64,000 bases of DNA, taken from positions 351,479-415,478 of the forward strand of contig JAEWQV010000015.1 of the NCBI GenBank assembly GCA_023399055.1, in the 5' to 3' direction. A program made the position numbers and the translations under genes. Under the pieces are notes generated by a model, which was not told the DNA's origin, did no database searches, and was given only the letters and a program-made list of their open reading frames with translations. This stretch comes from Bacillota bacterium. GTDB lineage: Bacteria; Bacillota; Clostridia; Lachnospirales; Lachnospiraceae. Shown in pieces: positions 1 through 6,930 of this stretch; the first letter of the stretch is position 1, and the number at the start of each line of letters is the position of its first letter.

Positions 1-2
1 GT

Positions 3-347
3 ATTGGATGCGCCAATGGGTGTGGTGGAACATGTGACGGAACATGTGGTAGTGTATGTACTGGTGGATGCGGAAATTCATGTATTACATTCTGCAGTGG
101 ATGTTCTGGATGCGGCAGTTCTTGTTCATCAGGATGTGGTTCAGGCTGTAGTGGTTGCTCGGGATGCAGTTCAGGGTGTTCTTCTACTTGCAAGGCAGGC
201 TGTTCCACAGTATGTACTACTGGATGTGGCTCGGGCTGTTCAGGCTGTTCAGCTTCTTGCTCAGCTTCTTGTTCAGCCGACTGTAATGCAACTTGTTTTA
301 GCACTTGTTCGGCCCAATGCTTTGGGTCAGCCAGGGCAAGTGTATAA
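3..347 (+). CDS. Cys-rich C-x(2-3)-C repeat protein, 3' part only; candidate modified-peptide (RiPP) precursor
   Basis: The frame beginning at base 3 stays open for 114 codons to a TAA at 345-347. It contains 28 cysteines spaced almost without break as C-x(3)-C or C-x(2)-C (for example CSGCSGC and CSASCSAS); the rest is mainly Gly, Ser, Ala and Thr. No start codon is visible, so the N-terminus and any leader lie before the window. An accessory gene and a radical SAM/SPASM gene follow closely, which is the usual layout of peptides modified by radical SAM maturases; maturase families for CXXX-repeat targets are known. That this protein is the substrate is inference. The overlapping frame from base 4 is also open but is Val/Leu-rich and irregular, so I treat it as a shadow. 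Alternatively this is the Cys-rich tail of a longer phage tail protein. Confidence 0.75.
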   Translation: MGCANGCGGTCDGTCGSVCTGGCGNSCITFCSGCSGCGSSCSSGCGSGCSGCSGCSSGCSSTCKAGCSTVCTTGCGSGCSGCSASCSASCSADCNATCFSTCSAQCFGSARASV

Positions 348-392
348 GGTGAACTTTTTAACTAAAATATAAATAACGAAAGGTATAAGAAA

Positions 393-1052
393 ATGACGAA
401 AACAACACAAGTTAATCAAGAGGTTTTAACCCTGTTAGAAAGATTAGATTATGAGGTGGTATCAGCTACAAATACAATTACCACTTTGTTAGAAGTAAGT
501 ACAGATACTGATGTACTTAATAGTAAAATGTTCCGTCAGTATGAAAAGGATTATATGCAAAAATTTATGGAATATGATTTTGCAAAGCAGGATGTAAGTA
601 AGATAGTTCTAGCAGAGTATGCTGACAAAAATGTCAATGTTAATTGGAATCTGGACTTTATGACTAATACATTAACCATTACAGCAGAGGAGATTAACGA
701 AGTTCCTTATTTAAAGCAGGTTTTTATTGAAATTAGTGAGGAGGATTTGAACCTATTACAGAATTTATACTATTCCGTAGAGGCAAAAAGATCAATTATC
801 ATCAAAATGTTTGATAGGCATAAATTAGATTTCGATACTAAATTAATTGATTCTCATGTATTTAAGGAATTTCAAAAGAATTTAGCATTGAACGAGAGAG
901 ATCTTGAAAGAGAAAAAGAAAGACTATCTAATGAACTTTTGCCAATAAACACGAATAATCATAATATCAATTGGAGTTTTAACTTTTATGATTGTAAGCT
1001 TGAGATAAACATTATGTGTGAATGTGGGGTAGATTTATTTGAAACAAAATAA
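393..1052 (+). CDS. Protein with two tandem copies of one domain; putative accessory protein of the radical SAM cassette
   Basis: This 219-residue protein belongs to no family I recognise with certainty. Its two halves align with each other: residues about 9-97 and 118-206 share the same helix pattern and end in the same motif, NVNWNLDFMTNTLTI (82-96) and NINWSFNFYDCKLEI (191-205). No signal peptide or membrane segment is visible. An AAAGG site lies about ten bases before the ATG. The stop codon lies inside the following radical SAM gene (14-base overlap), which indicates translational coupling. By position it could be a recognition or scaffold partner of the maturase, like the accessory proteins of CXXX-repeat peptide systems. 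This role is inference. Confidence 0.8.
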   Translation: MTKTTQVNQEVLTLLERLDYEVVSATNTITTLLEVSTDTDVLNSKMFRQYEKDYMQKFMEYDFAKQDVSKIVLAEYADKNVNVNWNLDFMTNTLTITAEEINEVPYLKQVFIEISEEDLNLLQNLYYSVEAKRSIIIKMFDRHKLDFDTKLIDSHVFKEFQKNLALNERDLEREKERLSNELLPINTNNHNINWSFNFYDCKLEINIMCECGVDLFETK

Positions 1053-2391
1053 TTTTAGAAAATTTGAACAATATCAAGATAGGATGGCTAGGTTGTTCCC
1101 AGAATTTCTAAATGTAGATAACGATGATCCTGACTCTGTGTCTACTTTTAGAACTCTCTCAAGAACTGTTACATTTCAAGTTACCGATGCTTGTAATCTA
1201 GCTTGTACATATTGCTATCAAATTAATAAAAGTACAAGAAAAATGTCATTGGAAACAGCTAAAAAATTTGTAGATTATTTGCTCGATGCGGATGAAACTA
1301 ATACTTATATCAATCCAACAATTTCTCCTGCTATAATTATAGAATTTATTGGTGGTGAGCCATTTCTTGAGATAGAGTTGATTGAACAAGTATGTGAGTA
1401 CTTTGAAGCACAAGCGATTTTAAGAAATCATCCTTGGGTTAATAAACATATGTTTTCAATATGTTCGAATGGAACTCTCTATGAAGATCCTAAAGTGAAA
1501 AATTTTTTAGTAAAATATGCAGACAGGTTATCATTTTCCATTACCATTGATGGGAATAAAGAATTACATGATGCCTGTAGAGTTTTTCATGATGGTCGTC
1601 CTTCCTATGATATATGTATAGCTGCTGTTAATGACTGGGTTAGCAGAGGAAATTATATGGGAAGCAAATTAACAATTGCACCTGAAAATCTCCAATATCT
1701 TTATGATGCTGTTATACATATGATTGGACTTGGTTATGTCGAAATCAATGCTAACGTTGTTTACGAAAAAGGTTGGGAGATACATCACGCAACAGAATAT
1801 TACTGGCAATTAATAAGGATAGCTGATTATTTAATCGAAAATAATTTAATGGAAGATTTATATGTGGCATTGTTTGAGGCGAATTTTTTTAAACCCAAGA
1901 AAGAAACTGATATAAATAATTGGTGCGGTGGTACAGGTATGATGCTTAGTTGTGACCCTGACGGTTTCTTCTATCCATGTATTCGCTATATGGAAAGTTC
2001 GTTGGGTGACAAGGTTGCTCCAATGCGAATTGGACATGTCGATACTGGATTGGCATCAAAACAATGTGAAAGAGATTGTATTTCATGTTTAAATTGTATT
2101 ACTAGAAAGACTCAATCTACTGATGAATGTTTTAATTGTCCTATAGCAGAAGGATGTAGTTGGTGTAGTGCTTATAATTATCAAGAATTTGGTACTCCTG
2201 ATAAAAGAGCTACTTATATCTGCTGTATGCACAAGGCTAGAGCGTTAGCTAATGCGTATTACTATAGCCAATATTCTATGAAAACAGGTAAACCTAATCC
2301 TCATGAACTTCATATACCTGAAGAATGGGCTTTAGATATTATACCAGATGAAGAATGGAAAAAATTAAAGAAACTATATGACAAGCAATAA
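1039..2391 (+). CDS. Radical SAM/SPASM peptide-maturase-like enzyme
   Basis: The 450-residue protein has the radical SAM cluster motif CNLACTYC (Cys 52, 56, 59), the GGEP SAM-binding motif (105-108) and a long Cys-rich C-terminal region. Cysteines at 296, 305, 314, 343, 347, 350, 353, 364, 367, 373, 376, 395 and 396 fit a SPASM domain carrying auxiliary iron-sulfur clusters. Enzymes of this type modify ribosomally made peptides, for example by thioether or C-C cross-links. It starts with TTG at 1039, inside the end of the previous gene and a few bases after GGGGT. The next in-frame ATG is at 1084 but leaves a worse context. The likely substrate is the Cys-rich protein just upstream (inference); the chemistry cannot be read from sequence. 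Confidence 0.9.
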   Translation: MKQNNFRKFEQYQDRMARLFPEFLNVDNDDPDSVSTFRTLSRTVTFQVTDACNLACTYCYQINKSTRKMSLETAKKFVDYLLDADETNTYINPTISPAIIIEFIGGEPFLEIELIEQVCEYFEAQAILRNHPWVNKHMFSICSNGTLYEDPKVKNFLVKYADRLSFSITIDGNKELHDACRVFHDGRPSYDICIAAVNDWVSRGNYMGSKLTIAPENLQYLYDAVIHMIGLGYVEINANVVYEKGWEIHHATEYYWQLIRIADYLIENNLMEDLYVALFEANFFKPKKETDINNWCGGTGMMLSCDPDGFFYPCIRYMESSLGDKVAPMRIGHVDTGLASKQCERDCISCLNCITRKTQSTDECFNCPIAEGCSWCSAYNYQEFGTPDKRATYICCMHKARALANAYYYSQYSMKTGKPNPHELHIPEEWALDIIPDEEWKKLKKLYDKQ

Positions 2392-2408
2392 GAAAGGATG
2401 ATACAAAA

Positions 2409-2699
2409 ATGAAAATTATATTAAAAGATGGAACAGAATTAACAATTATTTCAGCAGTTGAGGAGTACAACTCCTCCTATCTTGACCAGCCAGAAATCTA
2501 TGCTGATATCAATCTCAATGATGATTTAATTGATCTTGCTGATATTATTACTATTTTTTCACAGGATAATATTAGTAAAATTGCTGTTGTAAATGACTTG
2601 GGTCAAAGTAAGGAACTAAGCGAGTACAGTAAAGTTAAAATTTTACGAAGAAACTACTCTTCAAATAATTTTGGAACATTGGTAAGGCTTGTTAAGTAA
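2409..2699 (+). CDS. Small protein of the radical SAM cassette, function unknown
   Basis: This 96-residue protein starts 17 bases after the radical SAM stop, with AAAGGATGA upstream of its ATG, so it is probably co-transcribed with it. It begins with a beta-hairpin-like stretch (MKIILKDGTELTI) and has alternating hydrophobic and acidic segments, but no cysteine, signal peptide or membrane helix. I do not recognise a family. It could be a small peptide-binding component of the modification system or a small phage tail-region protein. A structured non-coding stretch and a strong terminator follow immediately, so it is the last gene of this transcription unit. Confidence 0.7.
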   Translation: MKIILKDGTELTIISAVEEYNSSYLDQPEIYADINLNDDLIDLADIITIFSQDNISKIAVVNDLGQSKELSEYSKVKILRRNYSSNNFGTLVRLVK

Positions 2700-2708
2700 T
2701 TAATTACC

Positions 2709-2783
2709 ACGTTAAGCAATCGTATGTAAGAATACGAGAGATAAAGCCTAACTGCATCCGTGAGGGTGCTATTTTAATACCCA
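2709..2783 (+). ncRNA. Structured intergenic RNA candidate, class unknown
   Basis: Two hairpins are visible: CGTAT/ATACG, and a six-pair stem GCATCC/GGGTGC closed by a GTGA (GNRA) tetraloop at 2753-2768. The GGGT of the second stem could instead pair with the ACCC at 2779-2782, so exclusive folds are possible just before the terminator at 2787. The 5' half (GCAA, hairpin, GAGAGATAAAGCC) loosely resembles the core of c-di-GMP-I riboswitches. The 3' half does not fit, so I assign no class. Confidence 0.3.
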
Positions 2784-2786
2784 AGC

Positions 2787-2816
2787 AAAAGGAGCCCCTT
2801 CGGGCTCCTTTTATAA
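2787..2816 (+). terminator. Rho-independent terminator, end of radical SAM cassette / leader of lysis module
   Basis: GGAGCC (2791-2796) and GGCTCC (2803-2808) form a GC-rich stem with a CCTTCG loop, flanked by AAAA on the left and TTTTAT on the right. It separates the modification cassette from the lysis genes. Confidence 0.85.
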
Positions 2817-2850
2817 TATCCATCATAAAAGAAAGGCTGGTTCACCATGA

Positions 2851-3096
2851 ATGAGTGAAGGAGTATTAATTGCAATAATAACATTAGCTGGCAGCGGAAT
2901 TGGCTCCCTTTGCGGAATTATTGTATCCAGCAGGCTTACGACCTATCGACTGGAGCAGCTGGAAAAGAAGGTCGATAAGCATAATACTGTGATTGAACGG
3001 ACCTATGCAGTGGAACAGAAATTAGCTGTACAGGACGAACAAATAAAAGTAGCAAATAACCGAATTGAAGATTTAGAAAAGGAAAAGGTAAGTTAG
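2851..3096 (+). CDS. XhlA-like phage membrane protein (holin partner)
   Basis: This 81-residue protein has one N-terminal membrane helix (residues about 4-26) followed by a charged coiled coil (about 30-78), the layout of XhlA/haemolysin-type proteins that accompany phage holins. It ends directly against the holin start. The ATG at 2851 follows GAAAGG; another ATG at 2847 overlaps it but meets a stop after three codons. Position at the head of a holin-endolysin pair supports a role in lysis. The fold is inferred from composition only. Confidence 0.7.
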   Translation: MSEGVLIAIITLAGSGIGSLCGIIVSSRLTTYRLEQLEKKVDKHNTVIERTYAVEQKLAVQDEQIKVANNRIEDLEKEKVS

Positions 3097-3468
3097 ATGG
3101 ATTACAACGAAATTTTAATGACAATTATAACATCGGTAGTGATACCGTCGATTATTATATTAGGCAAGGCAGTTTGCAGAGAGATAGAAGAAAATATTAA
3201 GGATAAACAAGTTCAAAAATATCTGTTGATAGCAACTGGATGCATTGCCGATGCCGTAGTAGATACGGCACAAACCTTTGTTGACAAGGTTCCTGATGAG
3301 GATTGGAATACAGAGACAAAGCAGGAAGCCTTTGCACTAGCTAAGGAAAAAGCACTTCAGCACCTTGGGCTTACAGGAAAGTTACTTTTGGAAGAAATCT
3401 TGGGGGATTTTGATGGGTGGATCAATACGAAAATTGAAGCCGAGGTTAAGAGATTGGCGGTGAAATAG
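3097..3468 (+). CDS. Phage holin, LLH family-like
   Basis: The 123-residue protein begins with a single hydrophobic segment (about residues 6-26), followed by a charged, helix-rich tail containing an FVDKVPDEDWNTETKQEAF stretch. This is typical of long holins of the LLH family, which sit in the membrane and release or trigger the endolysin. Its ATG follows the stop of the XhlA-like gene without a gap, and its TAG directly precedes the endolysin ATG. The three genes therefore form a tight lysis cassette. The family call comes from memory of the pattern. Confidence 0.75.
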   Translation: MDYNEILMTIITSVVIPSIIILGKAVCREIEENIKDKQVQKYLLIATGCIADAVVDTAQTFVDKVPDEDWNTETKQEAFALAKEKALQHLGLTGKLLLEEILGDFDGWINTKIEAEVKRLAVK

Positions 3469-4176
3469 ATGTCTAAATTAACAGGAGTGGAACTGGCAGA
3501 ACATTGCAAATCCAAATTGGGAACGCCATATGTATACGGGGCTAAGGGGAGCTATGGCAAGTTGACACAGCCACATTTAAACAGCCTTATCCTTGCATAT
3601 CCCGATATTTTTACAAATATGTATGTTACAAAAGCACGGAGATTAGTAGGGCAAGTGTGTACGGATTGCTCTGGTCTCATCAGCTGGTACACGAAGAAAA
3701 TAATTGGTTCGTATCAAATGTATAAAACAGCAGCAACAAAAGAATTAATAACAACAGTGGATAAAGCACCAATAGGCGCAGTCTTATGGCGGACTGGGCA
3801 TGTGGGTGTTAAAATAGATAATGACTATTGTATTGAAGCAAAAGGTATTGATTACGGAACAGTCCAAACTAAAATATCCAGCACAAAATTTACCCATTGG
3901 CTACTTTTTGAAAACATAAATTATGATATGCCAATCAGCATTTCAAAACCGCTAAACCCTTACAAGGAGCCAACAGAGACAATTACAAAAGGTTCTTTAG
4001 GAGAGGGTGTAAAATGGGTACAATGGGAGCTGCGGGATGCAGGAATTGATGTTAAAATAGATGGCGATTGTGGTCCAATCACCTATCAAGCTATTAAGGA
4101 ATTTCAACAGAGCTGCAAATTAGTGGTAGATGGAAAAGTAGGTACAAATACAAAAAAAGCATTTAATTGTGATTAA
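3469..4176 (+). CDS. Phage endolysin: NlpC/P60 peptidase with peptidoglycan-binding domain
   Basis: The 235-residue enzyme has an N-terminal NlpC/P60 cysteine peptidase domain (about 1-150) with catalytic Cys67 in TDCSGL and His111 in GHVGV. A PG_binding_1 module follows (about 168-233, ending in a DGKVGTNTKKAF stretch). NlpC/P60 enzymes cut the D-Glu/meso-DAP stem-peptide bond. There is no signal peptide, as expected when export depends on the holin encoded just before it. Together with the two preceding genes this marks a prophage or phage-tail-like element. No integrase or att site is visible. Confidence 0.9.
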   Translation: MSKLTGVELAEHCKSKLGTPYVYGAKGSYGKLTQPHLNSLILAYPDIFTNMYVTKARRLVGQVCTDCSGLISWYTKKIIGSYQMYKTAATKELITTVDKAPIGAVLWRTGHVGVKIDNDYCIEAKGIDYGTVQTKISSTKFTHWLLFENINYDMPISISKPLNPYKEPTETITKGSLGEGVKWVQWELRDAGIDVKIDGDCGPITYQAIKEFQQSCKLVVDGKVGTNTKKAFNCD

Positions 4177-4353
4177 GGGTGAGATACTTACATTACAGGA
4201 AATTATTATTTACTTCATACGCAATATCATAAGATGACGAAAACACGCGAAACATATTTCTTGTCCATATCCATTGCAATGAGAGTGTTAGAATAAATAT
4301 ATCAAACAAACCAAGAGTGTAATAACTTTATATTACGCAACACATAAATAAAA
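4177..4353. other. Intergenic stretch after the lysis module
   Basis: AT-rich DNA between the endolysin gene and the terminator of the convergent Big_2 gene. I see no ORF with a plausible RBS and no recognisable integrase attachment site, although the right edge of the phage-like element may lie here. Confidence 0.4.
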
Positions 4354-4406
4354 GAACCCCTCCAAAGTAGCTTGTGTAGCTATACCATCTGCTTTAGAGG
4401 GATTCT
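4349..4406 (-). terminator. Terminator of the Big_2 gene
   Basis: GAACCCCTCCAAAG (4354-4367) and CTTTAGAGGGATTC (4392-4405) pair with only G-T mismatches. Read on the minus strand the stem ends in TTCTTTTATTTATG, a U-rich tail, just past the Big_2 gene's stop. Confidence 0.75.
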
Positions 4407-4433
4407 ATCAATTATATCTGACCAGTATAAGTA

Positions 4434-5315
4434 TTAATATGTCCAATAATAAGAGTAGTTAACAAAAACCTTATAATCATCTACTGCTATTGTGCTACCA
4501 TTAGCCACAGATGGGAAATAAAAGTCGAGATAATCAGAACTTCCAGGTGTTCCAACTTTAGCATAGGTATAGTCATAGCCAACTGGCATACCACCTTCGA
4601 AAAGTACTACGGATACTACTGTGAATTCTGGCTCTGCGTCACCAGTATTAGTTACTTCCGCCATGACTTTACCATCAGTCATATTAGAGGTAATTTCTAT
4701 ATCAGATAAGTTACTTACTAGTCCTGTCATGATTGCCTCTGCTACATACGAGATTTTATAGCTATCATAAGCAACGGACTTGTAATTGCTATCATATGGC
4801 TCATCAAAAAATAAGGCACATTCTTTGCTCTTTTCAAAGTAATAATTATTATTTGTAGTTTTTCCAACCATTTTTCCGGCTTCATCATAATAGATAGCAG
4901 TTGCTGATAGGCTGTAGTTAAAACCGTAATTATTTTTTAGTATTACAAATACGCCTTTTCCTGTATCTAGTTCTTCCTCTGTACTAAGTTTCTCAATAGC
5001 TGTTTTTGTACTAAATACTTCCTTAACAGTTACTTTACAGGTGTATTTCTTTCCGGAAACAGCAGCGGTAATCTTTGCACTACCTTTTTTAATCCCTTTT
5101 ACAACACCTTTTGTGGATACACTTGCAATCTTTGCATCACTGGAAGACCATTTCACAGTTTTTTTTGTTCCAGTCACTTTCAAGGTGTAGGACTTACCTA
5201 CGTTTAAATTAATGCTGGTTTTGTTCAGCTTGACAGTCGCTGCATATGCGCTCTGTACAGGCATAACATTAATGACCAAGAACAGAATGAGTAAAACACT
5301 TACTAGTTTCTTCAT
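4434..5315 (-). CDS. Secreted Big_2 (bacterial Ig-like) domain protein
   Basis: This 293-residue protein has a signal peptide (MKKLVSVLLILFLV...AYAA, about residues 1-25) followed by one Ig-like group 2 domain (about 27-95) with the usual VKWSSSDAKIASVS and GVVKGIKKGSAKIT signatures. The C-terminal 190 residues are beta-rich and acidic and unknown to me. Big_2 modules are found in exported or surface proteins of Clostridia. The start at 5315 is chosen because GGGAGGT lies just upstream; an ATG at 5330 overlaps that site. It runs convergent to the phage lysis genes and has its own terminator. Confidence 0.8.
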   Translation of the reverse strand: MKKLVSVLLILFLVINVMPVQSAYAATVKLNKTSINLNVGKSYTLKVTGTKKTVKWSSSDAKIASVSTKGVVKGIKKGSAKITAAVSGKKYTCKVTVKEVFSTKTAIEKLSTEEELDTGKGVFVILKNNYGFNYSLSATAIYYDEAGKMVGKTTNNNYYFEKSKECALFFDEPYDSNYKSVAYDSYKISYVAEAIMTGLVSNLSDIEITSNMTDGKVMAEVTNTGDAEPEFTVVSVVLFEGGMPVGYDYTYAKVGTPGSSDYLDFYFPSVANGSTIAVDDYKVFVNYSYYWTY

Positions 5316-5377
5316 TAGTACCTCCCACATTTTTGCATAATTTTAATTAATTATATAATATTCGACACTATATGTAA

Positions 5378-5408
5378 ACAAGATGAAACGACAAGTTGTT
5401 TCACTTGT
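5378..5408 (+). repeat. Dispersed 31-bp palindromic repeat, copy 1
   Basis: The element reads ACAAGATGAAACGAC, AA, then GTTGTTTCACTTGT, and so folds on itself with one bulge. An almost identical copy lies inverted at 23978-24008. Both copies are intergenic. Confidence 0.7.
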
Positions 5409-5411
5409 CAT

Positions 5412-5455
5412 AAACAAAAAACCCAATATATTCCTCAAAGTGAGATATATAGGGT
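5412..5455 (-). terminator. Terminator of the XRE regulator gene
   Basis: On the minus strand ACCCTATATAT and ATATATTGGGT form an 11-bp stem followed by TTTTTTG, about 90 bases after the XRE gene's stop. Confidence 0.75.
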
Positions 5456-5543
5456 ATTTAATTTCATAGTAGTGAATATTACCTACGACTATTATGCAAA
5501 ATTAGTAAGACATTTGGTATAGGAAATTGGTACTTATTGTTAA

Positions 5544-5966
5544 CTACTGTTTGGCACCAGAGTTTTCCAATGCTTTTATCTGTTCTTTATAAAGATCAAT
5601 CATACGACCTTTGATGTAGTCTTTATTTTCTTCATCCAATCGATGATAATAAGCAATCAACTTTTGCTCATCTGCAGAATAATCCGCTTTGGATGGGAAG
5701 CTGGAGTCTTCACGAATATCTTCAACCTTAGTTAAATTTGTTTGAGTATCCTCATAATTAAGTAAACCATTTTTGCTATCACTTAATCCCAATAAATAAT
5801 CAGTGCTAACATCAAATAGCTGTGAAGCTTTAATTATGGTATCTTCCGTTAAGGAGGCCCTTCCGGTTTCATATTTTGAGATGGCTGCATTTTTCACATG
5901 TAAAAGAGAACCCAGGTATTTTTGTGTCCATTTTCTTTCTTCTCTAAGTAATCTTAATCTGTTCAT
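5544..5966 (-). CDS. XRE-family helix-turn-helix transcriptional regulator
   Basis: The 140-residue protein has an N-terminal Cro/CI-type HTH (residues about 3-60, including WTQKYLGSLL and AAISKYETGRASL), a linker, and a C-terminal helical region with many charged residues (YSADEQKLIAYYHRLDEENK) that may mediate oligomerisation. Such proteins bind short palindromes, often in their own promoter. An imperfect palindrome lies 57 bases upstream at 6023-6047. It lies next to a phage-like module but is not adjacent to other phage genes, so it may be host or element encoded. Confidence 0.85.
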   Translation of the reverse strand: MNRLRLLREERKWTQKYLGSLLHVKNAAISKYETGRASLTEDTIIKASQLFDVSTDYLLGLSDSKNGLLNYEDTQTNLTKVEDIREDSSFPSKADYSADEQKLIAYYHRLDEENKDYIKGRMIDLYKEQIKALENSGAKQ

Positions 5967-6022
5967 GGTTACCTCTACTCCAGTTCATGTTTTCTACGCA
6001 TCTAAAGTGTGTATAACTGTGA

Positions 6023-6047
6023 TTACGCAAATACGGATTTTACGTAA
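6023..6047. promoter_or_regulatory. Candidate operator upstream of the XRE gene
   Basis: TTACGCAAA (6023-6031) and TTTACGTAA (6039-6047) form an inverted repeat with one mismatch and a 7-base centre, just upstream of the XRE start. The size suits a Cro/CI-type dimer site; autoregulation is inferred. Confidence 0.45.
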
Positions 6048-6171
6048 TAAACTACTTACACAACTTAACTTCCTTAACCTCTTTATGTATAATAATTATA
6101 GTTGGTATTTATCGGGAGTTAAACCGATTTTCCGTATTGGAAAAATAATAAGAAATATTTGCAACTAATTA

Positions 6172-6200
6172 TTGACAATATCCTCGCGAGATATTAATAT
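6172..6200 (+). promoter_or_regulatory. Promoter with a palindrome in its spacer
   Basis: TTGACA (6172-6177), a 17-base spacer and TAATAT (6195-6200). The spacer contains CTCGCGAG inside a wider imperfect palindrome. A second palindrome, TATCTTTAAAAGATA, lies downstream. No gene with a good RBS follows for over 800 bases, so it may drive an untranslated RNA or be an operator-controlled promoter. Confidence 0.45.
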
Positions 6201-6349
6201 ACAAATATAGAGATAAATCTACTAATAAATACAAATCAATATATCTTTAAAAGATACAAATTGAATAAAAATAACATAAATGAATTGCAAAAGCAATAAG
6301 AAGCAAACGATAGACTAAGATTGTTCTATCAGAAAAGAAAGTAACCAAC

Positions 6350-6447
6350 TATATCACATTTCAATAGAGCATAAGAAATTCTATTTATTCCCCAAACCCA
6401 AAATTACGAAACCCTTCAATTCTTATGCTCTGCTGAAAGTTGATATA
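6350..6447. repeat. Long inverted repeat (28-nt arms, about 42-nt loop)
   Basis: The arms 6350-6377 and 6420-6447 pair as TATATCA, two mismatches, TTTCA, two mismatches, AGAGCATAAGAA. The loop is rich in C runs (CCCC, CCC) and almost free of G. There is no T-run, so this is not a standard terminator. It could be a small RNA, a cruciform or a short mobile-element relic. Confidence 0.6.
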
Positions 6448-6487
6448 AGCCATTAAAATAAAATTAGGATATTTAACAAAATAGCAT

Positions 6488-6516
6488 TTGACAAATTTAA
6501 GTTATTATATTACTAT
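6488..6516 (+). promoter_or_regulatory. Promoter of the T-box leader
   Basis: TTGACA (6488-6493), a 17-base spacer and TACTAT (6511-6516), placed about 15-20 bases before Stem I of the T-box. Confidence 0.6.
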
Positions 6517-6527
6517 TTATACATTAA

Positions 6528-6799
6528 TAAGCGAAACCGTTGAGAAAGAAGAGTAGGCTTTGATACGACATCACAGAGAGTCGCAGTTTGGTGGGATGCG
6601 ATATGGAGTTTTTAGCTGAATGGGCTTTTGAGGGCAACCCGAATTTAAAGTAGGCGTTGACGGAAACCATAACCGTTATTATCATGGCACATATAGTTGT
6701 ATGTGAAGGAGTGGTCAGGTGAATTCTATTCACTTGTCAAATTGAGTGGTACCGCGGATTATATTCGTCTCAAGTAAGTTGTTACTTGGGGCTTTTTTT
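6528..6799 (+). promoter_or_regulatory. T-box leader controlling an amino-acid ABC transporter
   Basis: Stem I features are present: AGTA at 6552-6555, GAGAG at 6576-6580, and GAATTTAAAG at 6641-6650 in the specifier position. The T-box sequence GAGTGGTACCGCGG (6744-6757) is followed by a terminator stem (6769-6790, loop GTTG) and seven Ts (6793-6799). Such leaders read uncharged tRNA and allow transcription when it binds. The specifier reads TTT (Phe) if counted directly after GAA, or TTA (Leu) if shifted by one; I favour Phe. The controlled genes are the TrpXYZ-type transporter genes starting at 7023. Confidence 0.9.
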
Positions 6800-6930
6800 A
6801 TACCCAAAAACCTTAATGTAATGACTTACGAAAGTGTATTACCAATAAGACTGACCGCGATATGGCGAAAACGAACGGTTCAAGTAAGTCTTTAGTAAGC
6901 TTCAGTAAATCAATTATTTTAAAGAGGAAA

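Noticed and set aside
4..372. Open frame of 122 codons overlapping the Cys-rich protein
   Set aside because: It is Val/Leu/Ala-rich with no repeat logic, and its opening is a by-product of the TGT/TGC-rich repeat in the other frame, where every third or fourth codon is Cys.
2709..2783. c-di-GMP-I (GEMM) riboswitch
   Set aside because: The GCAA-hairpin-AAAGCC part is suggestive, but the conserved 3' half and closing stem are missing, so it was kept only as a structured RNA of unknown class.
5803..6168. Plus-strand ORF opposite the XRE gene
   Set aside because: It overlaps the XRE coding region and operator on the other strand, and has no RBS or domain.
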